Shown here: piece after piece, positions 9,585 through 20,207 of the stretch
Position numbering within the stretch: position 1 is the first letter of the stretch
Layout: the number at the start of each line of letters is the position of its first letter
Source: Harmothoe impar
Taxonomy: Eukaryota; Annelida; Polychaeta; Phyllodocida; Polynoidae
DNA length: 64,000 nucleotides
Reading direction: 5' to 3'
NCBI GenBank assembly: GCA_947462335.1
Contig: OX381709.1
Coordinates: 81,716,622 to 81,780,621 of the forward strand
Made by a program: the position numbers and the translations under genes
The notes under the pieces: model-generated
Told to the model about the DNA's origin: nothing
What the model saw: only the letters and a program-made list of their open reading frames with translations
Database searches by the model: none

Positions 9585-11227
9585 CTACCCCGGGTTTCGT
9601 CGCCGCCGGCCGAGGGAAAAGGGTCGTTTGGGGGTACCGCGTTTCGGAGTTGGACAGTCCGTTTTGAAATGGACTGTCCAACTCCAGCGACGCGAAAACA
9701 CGCGTTTGCCGTTTTCTCTGGTGTTTACGGTCCGATCTCTACGAAATTCTAGGACGGGGAGGCCCCGCCGGGCCCCCAGGCCTACCCCGGGTTTCGTCGC
9801 CGCCGGCCGAGGGAAAAGGGTCGTTTGGGGGTACCGCGTTTCGGAGTTGGACAGTCCGTTTCGAAACGGCGCGTCGTTGGGGCGCCCGACCGGCGTTGGG
9901 GCGAGTCCTCATAGACGGCAATGCAAGCTGGGTTACGCGACCGCGGCGGCCAGGTTGCCTATGGGAAAGTGCTACACGCGAAAAGTGAGCAGCGCTGTCG
10001 CGCGGAGGCGAAAACGCGAAAACGCAGGTGGGAGCTCGGCAACGGCGCGTCGAGCTCGGCAACGGCGCGTCGTTGGGGCGCCCGACCGGCGTTGGGGCGA
10101 GTCCTCATAGACGGCAATGCAAGCTGGGTTACGCGACGGCGGCGGCCAGGTTGCCTATGGGAAAGTGCTACACGCTTTCGCCGAGAAAGTCGACGCGAGA
10201 GCCGCGTGCCGGAAGCGCGAACTTCGCGGCCGGGCGGGCGCTCAGTTGCCATCGTAATCGCGAGCGAGAGCTTTCGGTTCGACGCGCGTCTCCGTCGAAG
10301 TTACTACGGATTGGCACAGTTTCGCTTCGAGGCTCGCGGCCGTGCTCTCCTCATAGATGGGACCAGGGTGGTGACATTGTGAGGCGCGTCACGGCCCACC
10401 TGCTCCTCCCCGGGGCCCCGAAGGGCCGCGATTCCTCGCGTCGACGCGCGCGAAACCTCCGTTTTCGGCTTCGCTCGTGACGACGCCCTGTCGCCAGACG
10501 CAGGTAGGGCGGTCCGTCGGGCGCCCCAACGACGCGCTGTTGCCGAGCTCCCACCTGCGTTTTCGCCTTCGCGCGACAGCGTCGCTCACTTTTCGCGTGT
10601 AGCACTTTCCCATAGGCAACCTGGCCGCCGCCGTCGCGTAACCCAGCTTGCATTGCCGTCTATGAGGACTCGCCCCAACGCCGGTCGGGCGCCCCAACGA
10701 CGCGCCGTTGCCGAGCTCGACGCGCCGTTGCCGAGCTCCCACCTGCGTTTTCGCGTTTTCGCCTCCGCGCGACAGCGCCGCTCACTTTTCGCGTGTAGCA
10801 CTTTCCCATAGGCAACCTGGCCGCCGCCGCCGCGTAACCCAGCTTGCATTGCCGTCTATGAGGACTCGCGTCGCCGCGATACAAATCCTGACACAGTTTG
10901 GATGGGGTTTGCCCCCGGTCGGGGCCCCCCTCACAGGTGGGACCAGGGTGGTGACATTGTGAGGCGCGTCACGGCCCACCTGCTCCTCCCCGCGGCCCCG
11001 AAGGGCCGCGATTCCTCGCGCTTTCGGCTTCGCTCGCCACGACGGCGACGACACGTCGCCGCTAACGCAGGGACAGAGGGGGCGCCGGTCGGGCGGCCCC
11101 CACTCCCCCGGGGACGCGGACCGAGATCCAACTACGATCCGCTCCCTTCGCGACTGCGTTTTCGGGTTATCGCCTTCGCGCGACAGCGCCGCTCACTTTT
11201 CGCGTGTAGCACTTTCCCATAGGCAAC
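9585..11227. repeat. GC-rich island of direct and inverted modules
   Basis: About 1.6 kb of GC-rich DNA built from a few modules. The CCCCGGGTTTCGTCGCCGCC unit recurs at 9588 and 9785. A module with GACGGCAATGCAAGCTGGG, GGTTGCCTATGGGAAAGTGC and TACACGCGAAAAGTGAGC occurs in plus orientation at 9915-10180 and in minus orientation at 10575-10860 and 11180-11227. GGTGGTGACATTGTGAGGCG recurs directly near 10367 and 10949. A near-palindrome of GGAGTTGGACAGTCC lies at 9647-9684. The many overlapping ORFs on both strands reflect high GC and few stops; no domain is recognisable. Confidence 0.7.
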
Positions 11228-11416
11228 CTGGATAGGGTCAGTAGGTCGCTTTTTTTTCACATTTTTTTTTTGGTTAAAAAAGCCAATTTTAGTAGTAAAA
11301 TCGCCAAAAGTGTCCTAAATTTTTTCAAAAATTAAAAAAATGGCCCAAAAAAATTAGGGTCGGCCCCTAAAACGTAGGGTCGGTCGAGATACCGGAACAC
11401 AACTTTTTAGGCCTTA
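11228..11416. repeat. Truncated family A MITE abutting receptor exon 1
   Basis: The left terminus is missing: the sequence passes from GGCAACCTGG of the GC-rich island directly into ATAGGGTCAGTAGGTCG. The right end is intact (CCGGAACACAACTTTTTAGGCCTTA). It ends at the edge of the receptor coding sequence. Confidence 0.75.
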
Positions 11417-11816
11417 GGTGACTGATTATTGTTGCAGCAACATCATAATAACCTGTCGGCTGGGTGACATTTTCTGTTGGTAGATCACTGTCCGTACAGC
11501 CATCTGCAGGAATCAGTTTTGTTGCTTGGTACAAGGCCCTCGCAATATCCCAACAGTCATCCAGGATAACAACACCAAGTGTTATGTTTGGTAAAATACT
11601 TGTGTCGTGATTGATTTTATTTACTCTGAATATAACAGCATTTGCTGCCTGGACTGACGCTACATACCATGTTTTACAGAGATCCTTTGTTAGTGGCGTT
11701 ATCAAACCGAAGTTGATATCACCTGGTGTAAAAAAGTCAGTCTCTGGTAGATCATCGTAGTTCTTGAATCTAGCACCAGCAAATCTCAGGAAGAATAAAA
11801 TCCACAAGAATGACAT
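11417..11816 (-). CDS. Family C GPCR, first coding exon (signal peptide and start of ligand domain)
   Basis: I take the ATG at 11816 (MSFLWILFFLRFAGA) because it gives a compact hydrophobic signal peptide; an in-frame ATG at 11846 would add ten residues. The mature part has GDINFGLITPLTKD, AANAVIFRVNKINHD and LGVVILDDCWD, matching the first strands of lobe 1 of family C Venus-flytrap domains. A Cys-flanked loop leads to YYDVAATIIS. Similarity stops there: the reading frame runs into a family A MITE, and no good splice donor is seen (only CA|GTCACC at 11422). About 30 residues that normally link this point to the next visible exon, including the Ser/Thr ligand-contact block, were not found. 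Confidence 0.75.
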
Positions 11817-11849
11817 TGTTCCTTCTATACTCTTCCTTCCTTGCATTCC

Positions 11850-13240
11850 TATCCAAATGATCAGGCTGCTATTCTAGAAAGGTTAGGCAGAAAGAAATTA
11901 CTATACTTTTTCTATTAATGTTATACAAACCTGTTTCTCTGAGAAATGAAATGTTGGAAGATGAGATTCTTTCACCATTGTTTCCATACCTCTCTGAGAC
12001 TGGACTTTCAATAATAACAAGACATCATACATGATGTACATTCTGACCTCTGTCTATATATCTATGTTAACAATATTTATTTCACACACAACATGTGTTT
12101 GCTTGAATTATAGCAATGCTTTTTTTTCATTCTAGAATCTCTGAATTAGGTTTTACCAAATTCCTTTTTATGTAAGTGAATGATAATTGAGATGCAAGAA
12201 GTGGAGATGTAATAGATAGAATTTGTGTATTAAGGTTAAAGAGCAGTTTGAGTTATTGTGGCAGCTTAAATTGTATTCATCCATCGCGTTAAGCTCTTGA
12301 CGTTTTTAGAACCTCAATTATTCCCAAGTGTAATATTACACAGCTATGAAATTACCAACATTAAATTATTCTAAACAAAACTGTCGTTTAGGTATGGACA
12401 AAGCACATTTACCACTGATACACATGTACACACATACAATTGAAAAGCATTCTAACTTGCAAACTTACCCCATTTAGGGAAAACCCATCAGATAGAGGAC
12501 TGTCTCGATCACACAACCATCCAAATGGATATATTTCGAAGAGGCTCAACAGACTAATGTCCCTTTATCATTTTGCCTGTTGAGTGTTGTTCTGGTGTCA
12601 CGTTCACCGTGTCCCTGTGCTATCCCTGCTATAACTGTCTGAAAAGAACACCTGACATGTCAAAGCCCATGGAGCTTAAAGTGTGTATGTCATATGATTG
12701 GGACCCAACATTCAGTCCTCTTATAATTTATCCAGAATGTTGACGAAGACCAAACTTTCCTTCCTTCCTATGATTTTCCTCAAATGTTATCATATTGGCT
12801 GACTATTGGGACCCTAAATTGATATTTGCCCTTACTGTTTTAATGAGTAAGACTACAGGTTCTGAGTTGCTGGAGTATTTCCAAATCAATTTTTGAAAAA
12901 TTCTGCATGCTCGTCACCATGAACGTAGAGTTCAGTGTCTGGAAAAAAATCCCCCATGAGCCCCCAGGACCATATATAAAAGGAAAGGAGGGACTTACTT
13001 GATTTAGTACTGAATGAGTAGTGGTAGGGAACCATCCTCCTTGTCCAACCAATTCTCACTATTGGGACCCTATTTCTAAGCTGTTACTAGCCATGGATAA
13101 CATGTACATGTCTCTAGTACTATACAGTCCTTGGAACATCTTCAGTTAGGATTTATAATCTGATAAAAATTGGATATAGCTACTTTAAACAGTTTTCATT
13201 CATAACAGCATCATAACAATTTTGCAATGACATTTTGTCT
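11850..13240. other. Gene-free flank upstream of the receptor
   Basis: The sequence is AT-rich and mostly unique, with no convincing exon. It should contain the receptor promoter if exon 1 is the true first exon, but I cannot pick out a core promoter. Confidence 0.35.
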
Positions 13241-13242
13241 CA

Positions 13243-13458
13243 TCATGAATCATGCAGTTTCATCCTTGACATTGCATCTCTATGACAGTAGAAGCACTGA
13301 ATGAGGCGTATAACTCTAACAGTGCCTGCTGTATCATTTATATTGACAGGCACCCTGCATGTTAAAGCAGCATTGAGGCATTGCCGGTTGTATTTACTGC
13401 ACTGAGAATGAACTATGACAGTGGGACACTCAATCACACCAAATGGATACAGGTTCAA
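13243..13458 (-). CDS. Possible Cys-rich terminal exon (unrecognised)
   Basis: The minus-strand ORF has eight cysteines in about 70 residues, with IECPTVIVHSQCSKYNRQC and LIQCFYCHRDAMSRM before the stop. The spacing loosely recalls small secreted Cys-knot proteins, but I cannot name a family. It has no ATG of its own in this frame near the start (TTG), so it would have to be a 3' exon. The upstream side on the minus strand runs directly into a 17 bp satellite. It may be a chance ORF. Confidence 0.2.
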   Translation of the reverse strand: MNLYPFGVIECPTVIVHSQCSKYNRQCLNAALTCRVPVNINDTAGTVRVIRLIQCFYCHRDAMSRMKLHDS

Positions 13459-13461
13459 AAT

Positions 13462-13509
13462 CTATGACCCGCTGACATCTATGACCGGCTGACGTCTATG
13501 ACTAGCTGA
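13462..13509 (-). repeat. Three inverted units of the 17 bp satellite
   Basis: TATGACCGGCTGACGTC units lie in the opposite orientation to the main array, which starts about 130 bp downstream. Together they form an inverted repeat able to fold into a hairpin. Confidence 0.7.
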
Positions 13510-13640
13510 GGTAACTCCTATAATTCCCAATTTCTTATACATGGTCTACAATTATGAGTGTTGTCCTACTATAAGAGGGGGGGGCATGATTTCTTCCAGT
13601 TCTAAGGGGGTGTACCACCACAAGGGGTGGTAAACTTAGA

Positions 13641-14624
13641 TATAGACGTCAGCCAGTCATAGACGTCAGCCAGTCATAGACATCAGCCAGTCGTAGACGT
13701 CAGCCAGTCATAGACGTCAGCCAGTCATAGACGTCAGCCAGTCATAGACGCCAGCCAGTCATAGACGCCAGCCAGTCATAGATGCGATCCAGTGGTATAC
13801 ATCAGCCAGTCATAGACGTCAGCCAGTCATAGACGTCAGCCAGTCATAGACGTCAGCCAGTCATAGACGTCAGCCAGTCATAGACGTCAGCCAGTCATAG
13901 ACGTCAGCCAATCATAGACGTCAGCCAATCATAGACGTCAGCCATTCATAGATGTCAGCCAGTCATAGATGCGATCTAGTCATATACGTCAGCCAGCCAT
14001 ATACGTCAGCCAGCCATAGACGTCAGCCGGTCATAGACGTCAGCCGGTCACAGACGTCAGCCGGTCACAGACGTCAGCCGGTCACAGACGTCAGCCGGTC
14101 ACAGACGTCAGCCGGTCACAGACGTCAGCCGGTCACAGACGTCAGCCGGTCACAGACGTCAGCCGGTCACAGACGTCAGCCGGTCACAGACGTCAGCCGG
14201 TCACAGCCGGTCACAGACGTCAGCCGGTCACAGACGTCAGCCGGTCACAGCCGGTCACAGCCGTCAGCCGGTCACAGACGTCAGCCGGTCACAGACGTCA
14301 GCCGGTCACAGCCGTCAGCCGGTCACAGACGTCAGCCGGTCACAGACGTCAGCCGGTCACAGACGTCAGCCGGTCACAGACGTCAGCCGGTCACAGACGT
14401 CAGCCGGTCACAGACGTCAGCCGGTCACAGACGTCAGCCGGTCACAGACGTCAGCCGGTCACAGACGTCAGCCGGTCACAGACGTCAGCCGGTCACAGAC
14501 GTCAGCCGGTCACAGACGTCAGCCGGTCACAGACGTCAGCCGGTCACAGACGTCAGCCGGTCACAGACGTCAGCCGGTCACAGACGTCAGCCGGTCACAG
14601 ACGTCAGCCGGTCACAGACGTCAG
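13641..14624 (+). repeat. 17 bp satellite, about 58 units
   Basis: The unit is GACGTCAGCCGGTCACA. The left block (to about 14027) is mostly the AGTCATA form and the right block almost purely the GGTCACA form. Because 17 is not a multiple of three and the right-hand unit has no stop in the forward frames, a long ORF (13952-14674) of a 17-residue repeat appears. I regard it as an artefact. Confidence 0.95.
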
Positions 14625-15016
14625 GCTGTATTGATTTGGAGAGAGTGACTCAAAATGTGATTCACATGGCGTGAATATCCATTTAACTCACAGTATGAAT
14701 GCATATACATGTGCATTATCATCCTGTGGAACCACAGTTACCACAGTGGGCTATTCTGCATCCATCGCGGGACCCATCGGTACCAGGGCCAATAATATAT
14801 GAAGTGTGATGTTGTCAGCTTTTATCAATATAAATAGTGCTCTCCATAACAGCATTTCAAATCAGCAGAGCATTGTGTCGCTAGGGAAGTTTGAAGTTAA
14901 ACACGTTTATTGACCATAAACTCATAGCAATGATGCTTTTCATACAGTCATAGCATAATAGCATATCAATATCAAGAGCAATTAATGGCTTCAGCTGAGT
15001 CATTATATGGACACAA
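14625..15016. other. Gene-free spacer
   Basis: Nothing recognisable is seen between the 17 bp satellite and the next MITE. Confidence 0.4.
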
Positions 15017-15230
15017 TACTGTAAACGTAGATATTTTCGCATGTATAAATTTTCGCGGATTTGCTAAAAAGGACCTTTTCATGTGTACTTAAATTCACGA
15101 ATTTCAAAAGATGGTAGTAATATGACAATACTGAATAAATTTTCACTCTGTGCATATTTTCATGGACATTTAAAAAACGCGAAATTCGCGAAAATATGTA
15201 CAGCGCGAAAATATCTACTTTTACAGTAAT
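15017..15230. repeat. Family D MITE, well preserved
   Basis: The left end is TACTGTAAACGTAGATATTT and the right end AAATATCTACTTTTACAGTA, forming long inverted termini. GCGAAATTCGCGAAAATATG lies inside. The element is about 214 bp. Confidence 0.85.
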
Positions 15231-15984
15231 GGGCCTCTCACAAAGAGTATAGAATTACTAGTAGTGGTTTCCACAAGCGTAAAACAGCAAGATTTAAAGT
15301 TAACTAACAAACGAGGATATTAATCATCTCTAATGGCTTCACACCAAAACCCAGGGGGACATCAATTTTTGTATCACAAGAGTTCAAGAATCTCAATCGG
15401 GTTATTGCTTTACTATAAAATTGATTAAGTACATATTTCAATGCATTACTAGGGGATTGGTTCCGCAGTAGGCATTGAGTAGACAATGGTGTTCCCAATC
15501 AATGCTATATGGCCGCTCAGTGCTAAAAGCACAGCACTTCTAAGGATGTATAAAGATAGAAAAGGGTTAAGTGGCACAACCTTTGATGATAGCAGTCATG
15601 AGTAAACAAACCGGCGTAAAACTTTAACAAACCAACGGAAAGTATGAAACACATTTTATAAAAACAATAGACATTTTATACTTCACGTCTTAACTGTATG
15701 TTGCTCTATAACGCACTATGGTCATGACCCTTCATAAGAAGTCTCGACGTGAAGTATGTCGTTGTCTATTCTCTAAATAACCTACGCAAGTTTCTACAGT
15801 AGGTTTGTGTCCAGATCTACCCGATATATATAAAACTGCTTACATCAGGAAAGCATCACGTTGTAAAAGCAACAAGGCCTACGTTGCATTTAAAAATCAT
15901 AAAAAAAGACACTTATGGCAGGACCCCTCCCACAAGTCCCTGGGCCCGAGCTGCAGATAGCGGTACTTTATATAGCTGATCGAG
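15231..15984. other. Gene-free stretch with one foldback
   Basis: 15665-15772 is an imperfect palindrome: CAATAGACATTTTATACTTC on the left pairs with GAAGTATGTCGTTGTCTATT on the right. No gene is seen. Confidence 0.45.
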
Positions 15985-16293
15985 TTAGGCCAAAGAAACA
16001 GGTGTGTTTCAGGTAACATAGTCTGAAGATCTAGGTAGGGTAGGTCAGATTTAAAAAAAAAAAATTCTTTTTTACTTTGGCCTGAAAAGTAGCCAAAAAC
16101 TGACTTGCAAACTTTAGCACCCACTCTACGACAACAGCGTTGATTCACGGATTATCAAATGGCCCAAAAAAAGCCCAAAAATCACTTAAAATATGTTTGT
16201 TTTTTTCAAAATTGGATAACATTTTTTAGGGTCAGCCCTGTTTGGCTAGGTAGGGTCTGGTAACCTGAAACACACCTTCTTTGTTTGGCCTTA
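15985..16293. repeat. Family A MITE
   Basis: It begins TTAGGCCAAAGAAACAGG then GTGTTTCAGGTAACATAG, and ends GGTAACCTGAAACACACC then TTTGTTTGGCCTTA. No coding capacity. Confidence 0.85.
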
Positions 16294-16353
16294 GAGAATA
16301 AATGCAGAAGAGGCTCTATAGCTAGTCACACATACCTGTCCTATTAGGGCCTC

Positions 16354-16700
16354 CATAACCCCTTAAATGCTGCATAGTGCTCTAATGCATCATGCTCTTT
16401 GTCATCATGATGCAGCCCTTCAAGCGTCATGCCAATCCTATAATGTTGATACACTCCTATAGGGTAGCGAAATGAATGCAGCCCTTGTGAAGCCTACCCC
16501 AGACAGCTGCGACTCGATCTGTAACTAGGCAGATTGGGTATGTGTGCTCTGACGTCCTCCCGATCGAGTCTAGAGGATCAAACATGCCTGATATTGCCCG
16601 ATTGAATCGGCCGATAGAATCTGTCGATCAGAGCGAGCCTATCTGCAGTGGCCTTGAGCAGACTCGCCAGGGCTGCATCCATGCATTGTGATGTAAAAGG
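16354..16700. repeat. Diverged family E element
   Basis: It carries GCATCATGCTCTTTGTCATC, CATGATGCAGCCC and GACTCGCCAGGGCTGCATCC. A unique block with GATCGAGTC/GACTCGATC words (16505-16650) sits in its middle, probably a secondary insertion. Confidence 0.6.
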
Positions 16701-17015
16701 GCACATCATATTAAAAAGCTATGCGGCCCTTAAAGCGCTATGCAGCCCTTAAAGCGATGTATGGCTTTTAAAGCGTGATGGAGCTTTTAAAGTGCTATGT
16801 GGACTTTGAAGCGCCATGCAGCCCTTTAAGCTTTATGCGGACATTAAAGCGCTCTGCGAACCTTAAAACTAAAGTGCACTGTGGCCCTTAAAGTGTTATG
16901 GGGCCCTTTAAGCGCTATGCAGCCATTAAAGCACTATACAGCTTTTAAAACGCACTGCGAAACTTAAAGCTCTATGCAGCCCTGAAAACACTATGCGGCC
17001 CTTAAAGGGTTAATT
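16700..17015 (+). repeat. Degenerate 19 bp satellite resembling the family E terminus
   Basis: The unit is approximately GCGCTATGCAGCCCTTAAA, about 16 units, ending with GCGGCCCTTAAAGGGTTAA, which is the normal family E right end. The array therefore looks like a tandem expansion of that terminus. Confidence 0.75.
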
Positions 17016-17111
17016 AGGCCATATTCAATTATCACAGAGACAAGGAGCAGCTGCAGACGCCGACCAGACGCTGACAAGACGCTCCACGTGATGTGGTAAT
17101 CTACTCAGACC

Positions 17112-17985
17112 CTGAGAGGCTGCCGTAAAACCTCCGGTATAGACCGCAGCTACCGTAAAACCTCAGGTATAGACCGTGGCTACCGTAAAACCTTGGTTAT
17201 AGACCGAGGCTACCGTAAAACCTCGAGTATAGACCGCAGCTGCAGTAAAACCTCAGGTATAGACCGCAGCTACTGTAAAACCCCGGGTATAGACCCCGGC
17301 TACCGTAAAACCTTGAGTATAGACCGCGGCTACCGTAAAACCACGGGTATAGACCGCGGCTACTGTAAATCCTCGGGTATAGACCGCAGCTACCGTAAAA
17401 CCTCAGGTATAGACAGCAGCTACCATAAAACCTCGGGTATAGACCGCAGCTGCAGTAAAACCCCCGGTATAGACCGCGGCTACAGTAAAACCTCGGGTAT
17501 AGACCGAGGCTACCTTAAAACCTCGGGTATAGACCAAGGCTACCGTAAAACCTCAGGTATAGACCGCAGCTACTGTAAAACCCCGGGTATAGTCCCCGGC
17601 TACCGTAAAACCTTGAGTATAGACCACGGCTACCGTAAAACCACGGGTATAGACCGCGGCTACTGTAAATCCTCGGGTATAGACCGCAGCTACCGTAAAA
17701 CCTCAGGTATAGACAGCAGCTACCATAAAACCTCGGGTATAGACCGCGGTTACAGGAAAACCTCCGGTATAGACCGAGGCTACCTTAAAACCCCGGGGTA
17801 TAGACCGAGGCTACCGTAAAACCTCAGGGATAGACGGCAGCTACCGTAAAACCTCGGGTATAGACCGCAGCTGCAGTAAAACCTCCGGTATAGACCGCGG
17901 GTACCGTAAAACCTCCGGTATAGACCGCGGCTACCGTAAAACCTCCGGTATAGACGGCAGCTACCCTAAAACCTCGGGTATAGAC
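17112..17985 (+). repeat. 30 bp satellite resembling the family C terminus, about 29 units
   Basis: The unit is TACCGTAAAACCTCGGGTAT followed by AGACCGCAGC, with period 30 for most of the array. The first 16 bases equal the tip of family C MITEs. Period 30 leaves one frame open (17193-17819, a 10-residue repeat), which I treat as an artefact. Unspaced units and the host context exclude a CRISPR array. Confidence 0.93.
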
Positions 17986-17999
17986 TAGCTAATACGCAA

Positions 18000-18598
18000 G
18001 TCAGATCAAATAGGCGGTGATATGACAAAGATGCAGGGTATGGCTTATATATGTTTTTAGATTTTAGATACTACAGAGCTCAAATCGCCACAATCAGACC
18101 CTGGTGAGGCTTGTAGGATATTCCCAAAGTCTAGGTGCAGCTAATACGAGAGTTAGGCTTACACGCAAGGTAACCCTTCAGCATAGTGATGCAATACGGG
18201 CAGCATAGTGGCTCAATGCCCTATGCCATTTTGTCGTTATGATGCTTGAGAGCAGTCCTGACGAGTAACTCACCAATGCTGCATCCATGCATTATGCAAA
18301 ATCAACAGGGTGATACACTCCCAAGGGATTGCCTTGATCTAAAAAAACAACAACACAAAACACAAAAAAAAACCATAGAGTTCGCTGTGGCCATACCTTA
18401 TTGTGGCAATGAATGATGCAAATACATATCCCACGTGTCCTGGGACTTGTTGTATTTTGGCAGGTATCAACTCATAGAGTAGAATCAAATATCCTCTCCT
18501 CATGCCCCACTGCTGTTATACAGCTGTGTGGTCCTGGACTATAACACCAGGGGGCGTTGGGTGATGGCCACATGCATGAATATAACATTTAATACTTC
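18000..18598. repeat. Fragments of families C and E
   Basis: 18119-18165 has GCTAATACGAGAGTTAGGC and CTTACACGCAAGG of C type. 18172-18330 is a partial E element with CGTTATGATGCTTGAG and GAGTAACTCACCAATGCTGC. The rest is unassigned. Confidence 0.5.
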
Positions 18599-19362
18599 CT
18601 TAACCCTTTAAGGGCTCTCAACAGGTTTGTACAAATTAACACATATGCATGCATTATTTGACCCAGATATGTTGAGACTATACACATTGTACACTAAATT
18701 GATCATATTTAATGTTTTTATCAGATTAGTTCCATTTTGGAAGGTTTCAGAGGCTATGGAGTGCAAATGGAACAAAAACATTCTTTTTTCTTAGAACATC
18801 ATTATGGGATGGAAAAAGAACACTTTCATAACTTTTGATAATTGGAGAGTAATCTAGGGGTCATTCCCTGGGGACCTTTTCTTTCTTTTAGCTATATCTC
18901 AATTATTAAGCTCTACAGAGCTGTTCAAAGTAGCATAGTTACTTGAAAATTGATGATTTTTCATGAAAAATGGCCAAAATCCCCTATTTTTCTCCTGTTT
19001 TCAACAATTTTCAACCATTTTCAAGTGACTATGCTACTTTGAACAGCTCTGTAGAGCTTAATAATTGAGATATAGCTAAGAGAAAGAAAAGGTCCCCAGG
19101 GAATGACCCCTAGATTAATCCCCAATTATCAAAAATTATGAAAGTGTTCTTTTTCCATCCCATAATGATGTTCTAAAAAAAAGAACGTTTTTGTTCCATT
19201 TGCACTCTTTGGCTTCTTGAACCTCCTAAAATGGAACTAATTTGAAAGAAACATTAAATATGATCAATTTGGTGTATAATGTGTATAGTCTCAACATATC
19301 TGTGTCAAATAATCTATGCATATGGGTTAATTTGAACAAACCTGTTGAGAGTCCTTAAGGAC
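18599..19362. repeat. Long near-perfect foldback, about 760 bp
   Basis: Arms of about 350 bp read inward from TTTAAGGGCTCTCAACAGG on the left and CCTGTTGAGAGTCCTTAAGG on the right. Paired internal words include GGTCATTCCCTGGGGACC with GGTCCCCAGGGAATGACC, and GCTCTACAGAGCTGTTCAAA with its complement. The loop lies around 18960-19010. There is no ORF. Confidence 0.88.
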
Positions 19363-19566
19363 ACATGTCGCTAAAAGATGATATTTGTCGTCACGATGCA
19401 CCAATGCATCCCGGCAAGTAACTCATGCCAATTCTTCGGAAGTACATCAACCATGTAAGGTCGGCATGATGCTTGAGTGCAGCTCTGGCGAGTTACTCAC
19501 CAGGGCTGCATTCATGCATCATGATGACCAAGGCATGATGCATTAAGGCATCATGTCGTCCGGGTT
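19350..19566. repeat. Family E MITE
   Basis: CCTTAAGGACACATGTCGC lies at the left, then hairpin arms TGATGCTTGAGTGCAGC and GGGCTGCATTCATGCATC, ending with ATCATGTCGTCCGGGTTAA. Confidence 0.75.
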
Positions 19567-19796
19567 AACTGCTTCCATGGACACTCCATGTCATGTATAC
19601 AACTCCAATCTCCCGGCATATGTTTCAGACCAGTAATGAAATATAAATTTTCAGATCCAGAACCGGTTATAGGATTCTCCTGAGTTGGGGGTGTGGGTTA
19701 TACGCGAGATGTGGGTTGTACACGGGAATTTACGGTAATACCATTTTCACCCCTTCTTCCACAGAAGAGTTCCTAAGTCTTTGAAAGGCTGTGTCC

Positions 19797-20008
19797 TATA
19801 CGGGACTAGCACATCCTGGTCCCTGAGGTAGTCGGGGGCTAAACTCCATCTCCTTATCAGGCTATAATCCCCTCTCCTCACACCTTGAACAAGGGGCTGA
19901 TAAGAAATTCTCCTATGATGCATTGCTCTGGAGTCGGGGGCCTAACTACAATGCATTGCTCTGAGCCAAGATGGCTGACCCCATAGCCTAATGTGCTAGT
20001 CCCGTATA
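19797..20008. repeat. Small MITE with 18 bp inverted ends
   Basis: TATACGGGACTAGCACAT at 19797-19814 and its exact complement at 19991-20008 bound 212 bp with a second internal inverted pair. The preceding 19670-19738 is a C-type remnant ending GGGAATTTACGGTA. Confidence 0.7.
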
Positions 20009-20207
20009 TCTGGTGACTCTGGTTATTAAGGCTACGATATTTAACTACCCAGTATTGTATTTGGCCAGATTGTGTCACAGGCTATATACACTGGGTGCCT
20101 GTGACATTAGGCAGGGTGTGCTGGGCTGAGGTACAAAGGCCAGGTTGTTCATAGGGACTAAAGGCCCCTCATCATTTACTATAGAGGAACCTCAGTCTCA
20201 TACAATG

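Noticed and set aside
9628..11222. Overlapping Arg/Ala-rich ORFs on both strands
   Set aside because: GC-rich repeats with few stops; the same peptides recur from inverted module copies.
13952..14674. 240-residue ORF with a 17-residue repeat
   Set aside because: It is the forced translation of a stop-free 17 bp satellite; frames are equivalent and no start context or domain is present.
17193..17819. 208-residue ORF with repeats like GIDRSYRKTS
   Set aside because: Product of a 30 bp satellite that happens to lack stops in one frame; the unit matches a MITE end, not a protein family.
17112..17985. CRISPR-like regular 30 bp repeats
   Set aside because: Units are contiguous with no unique spacers, and the genome is animal.
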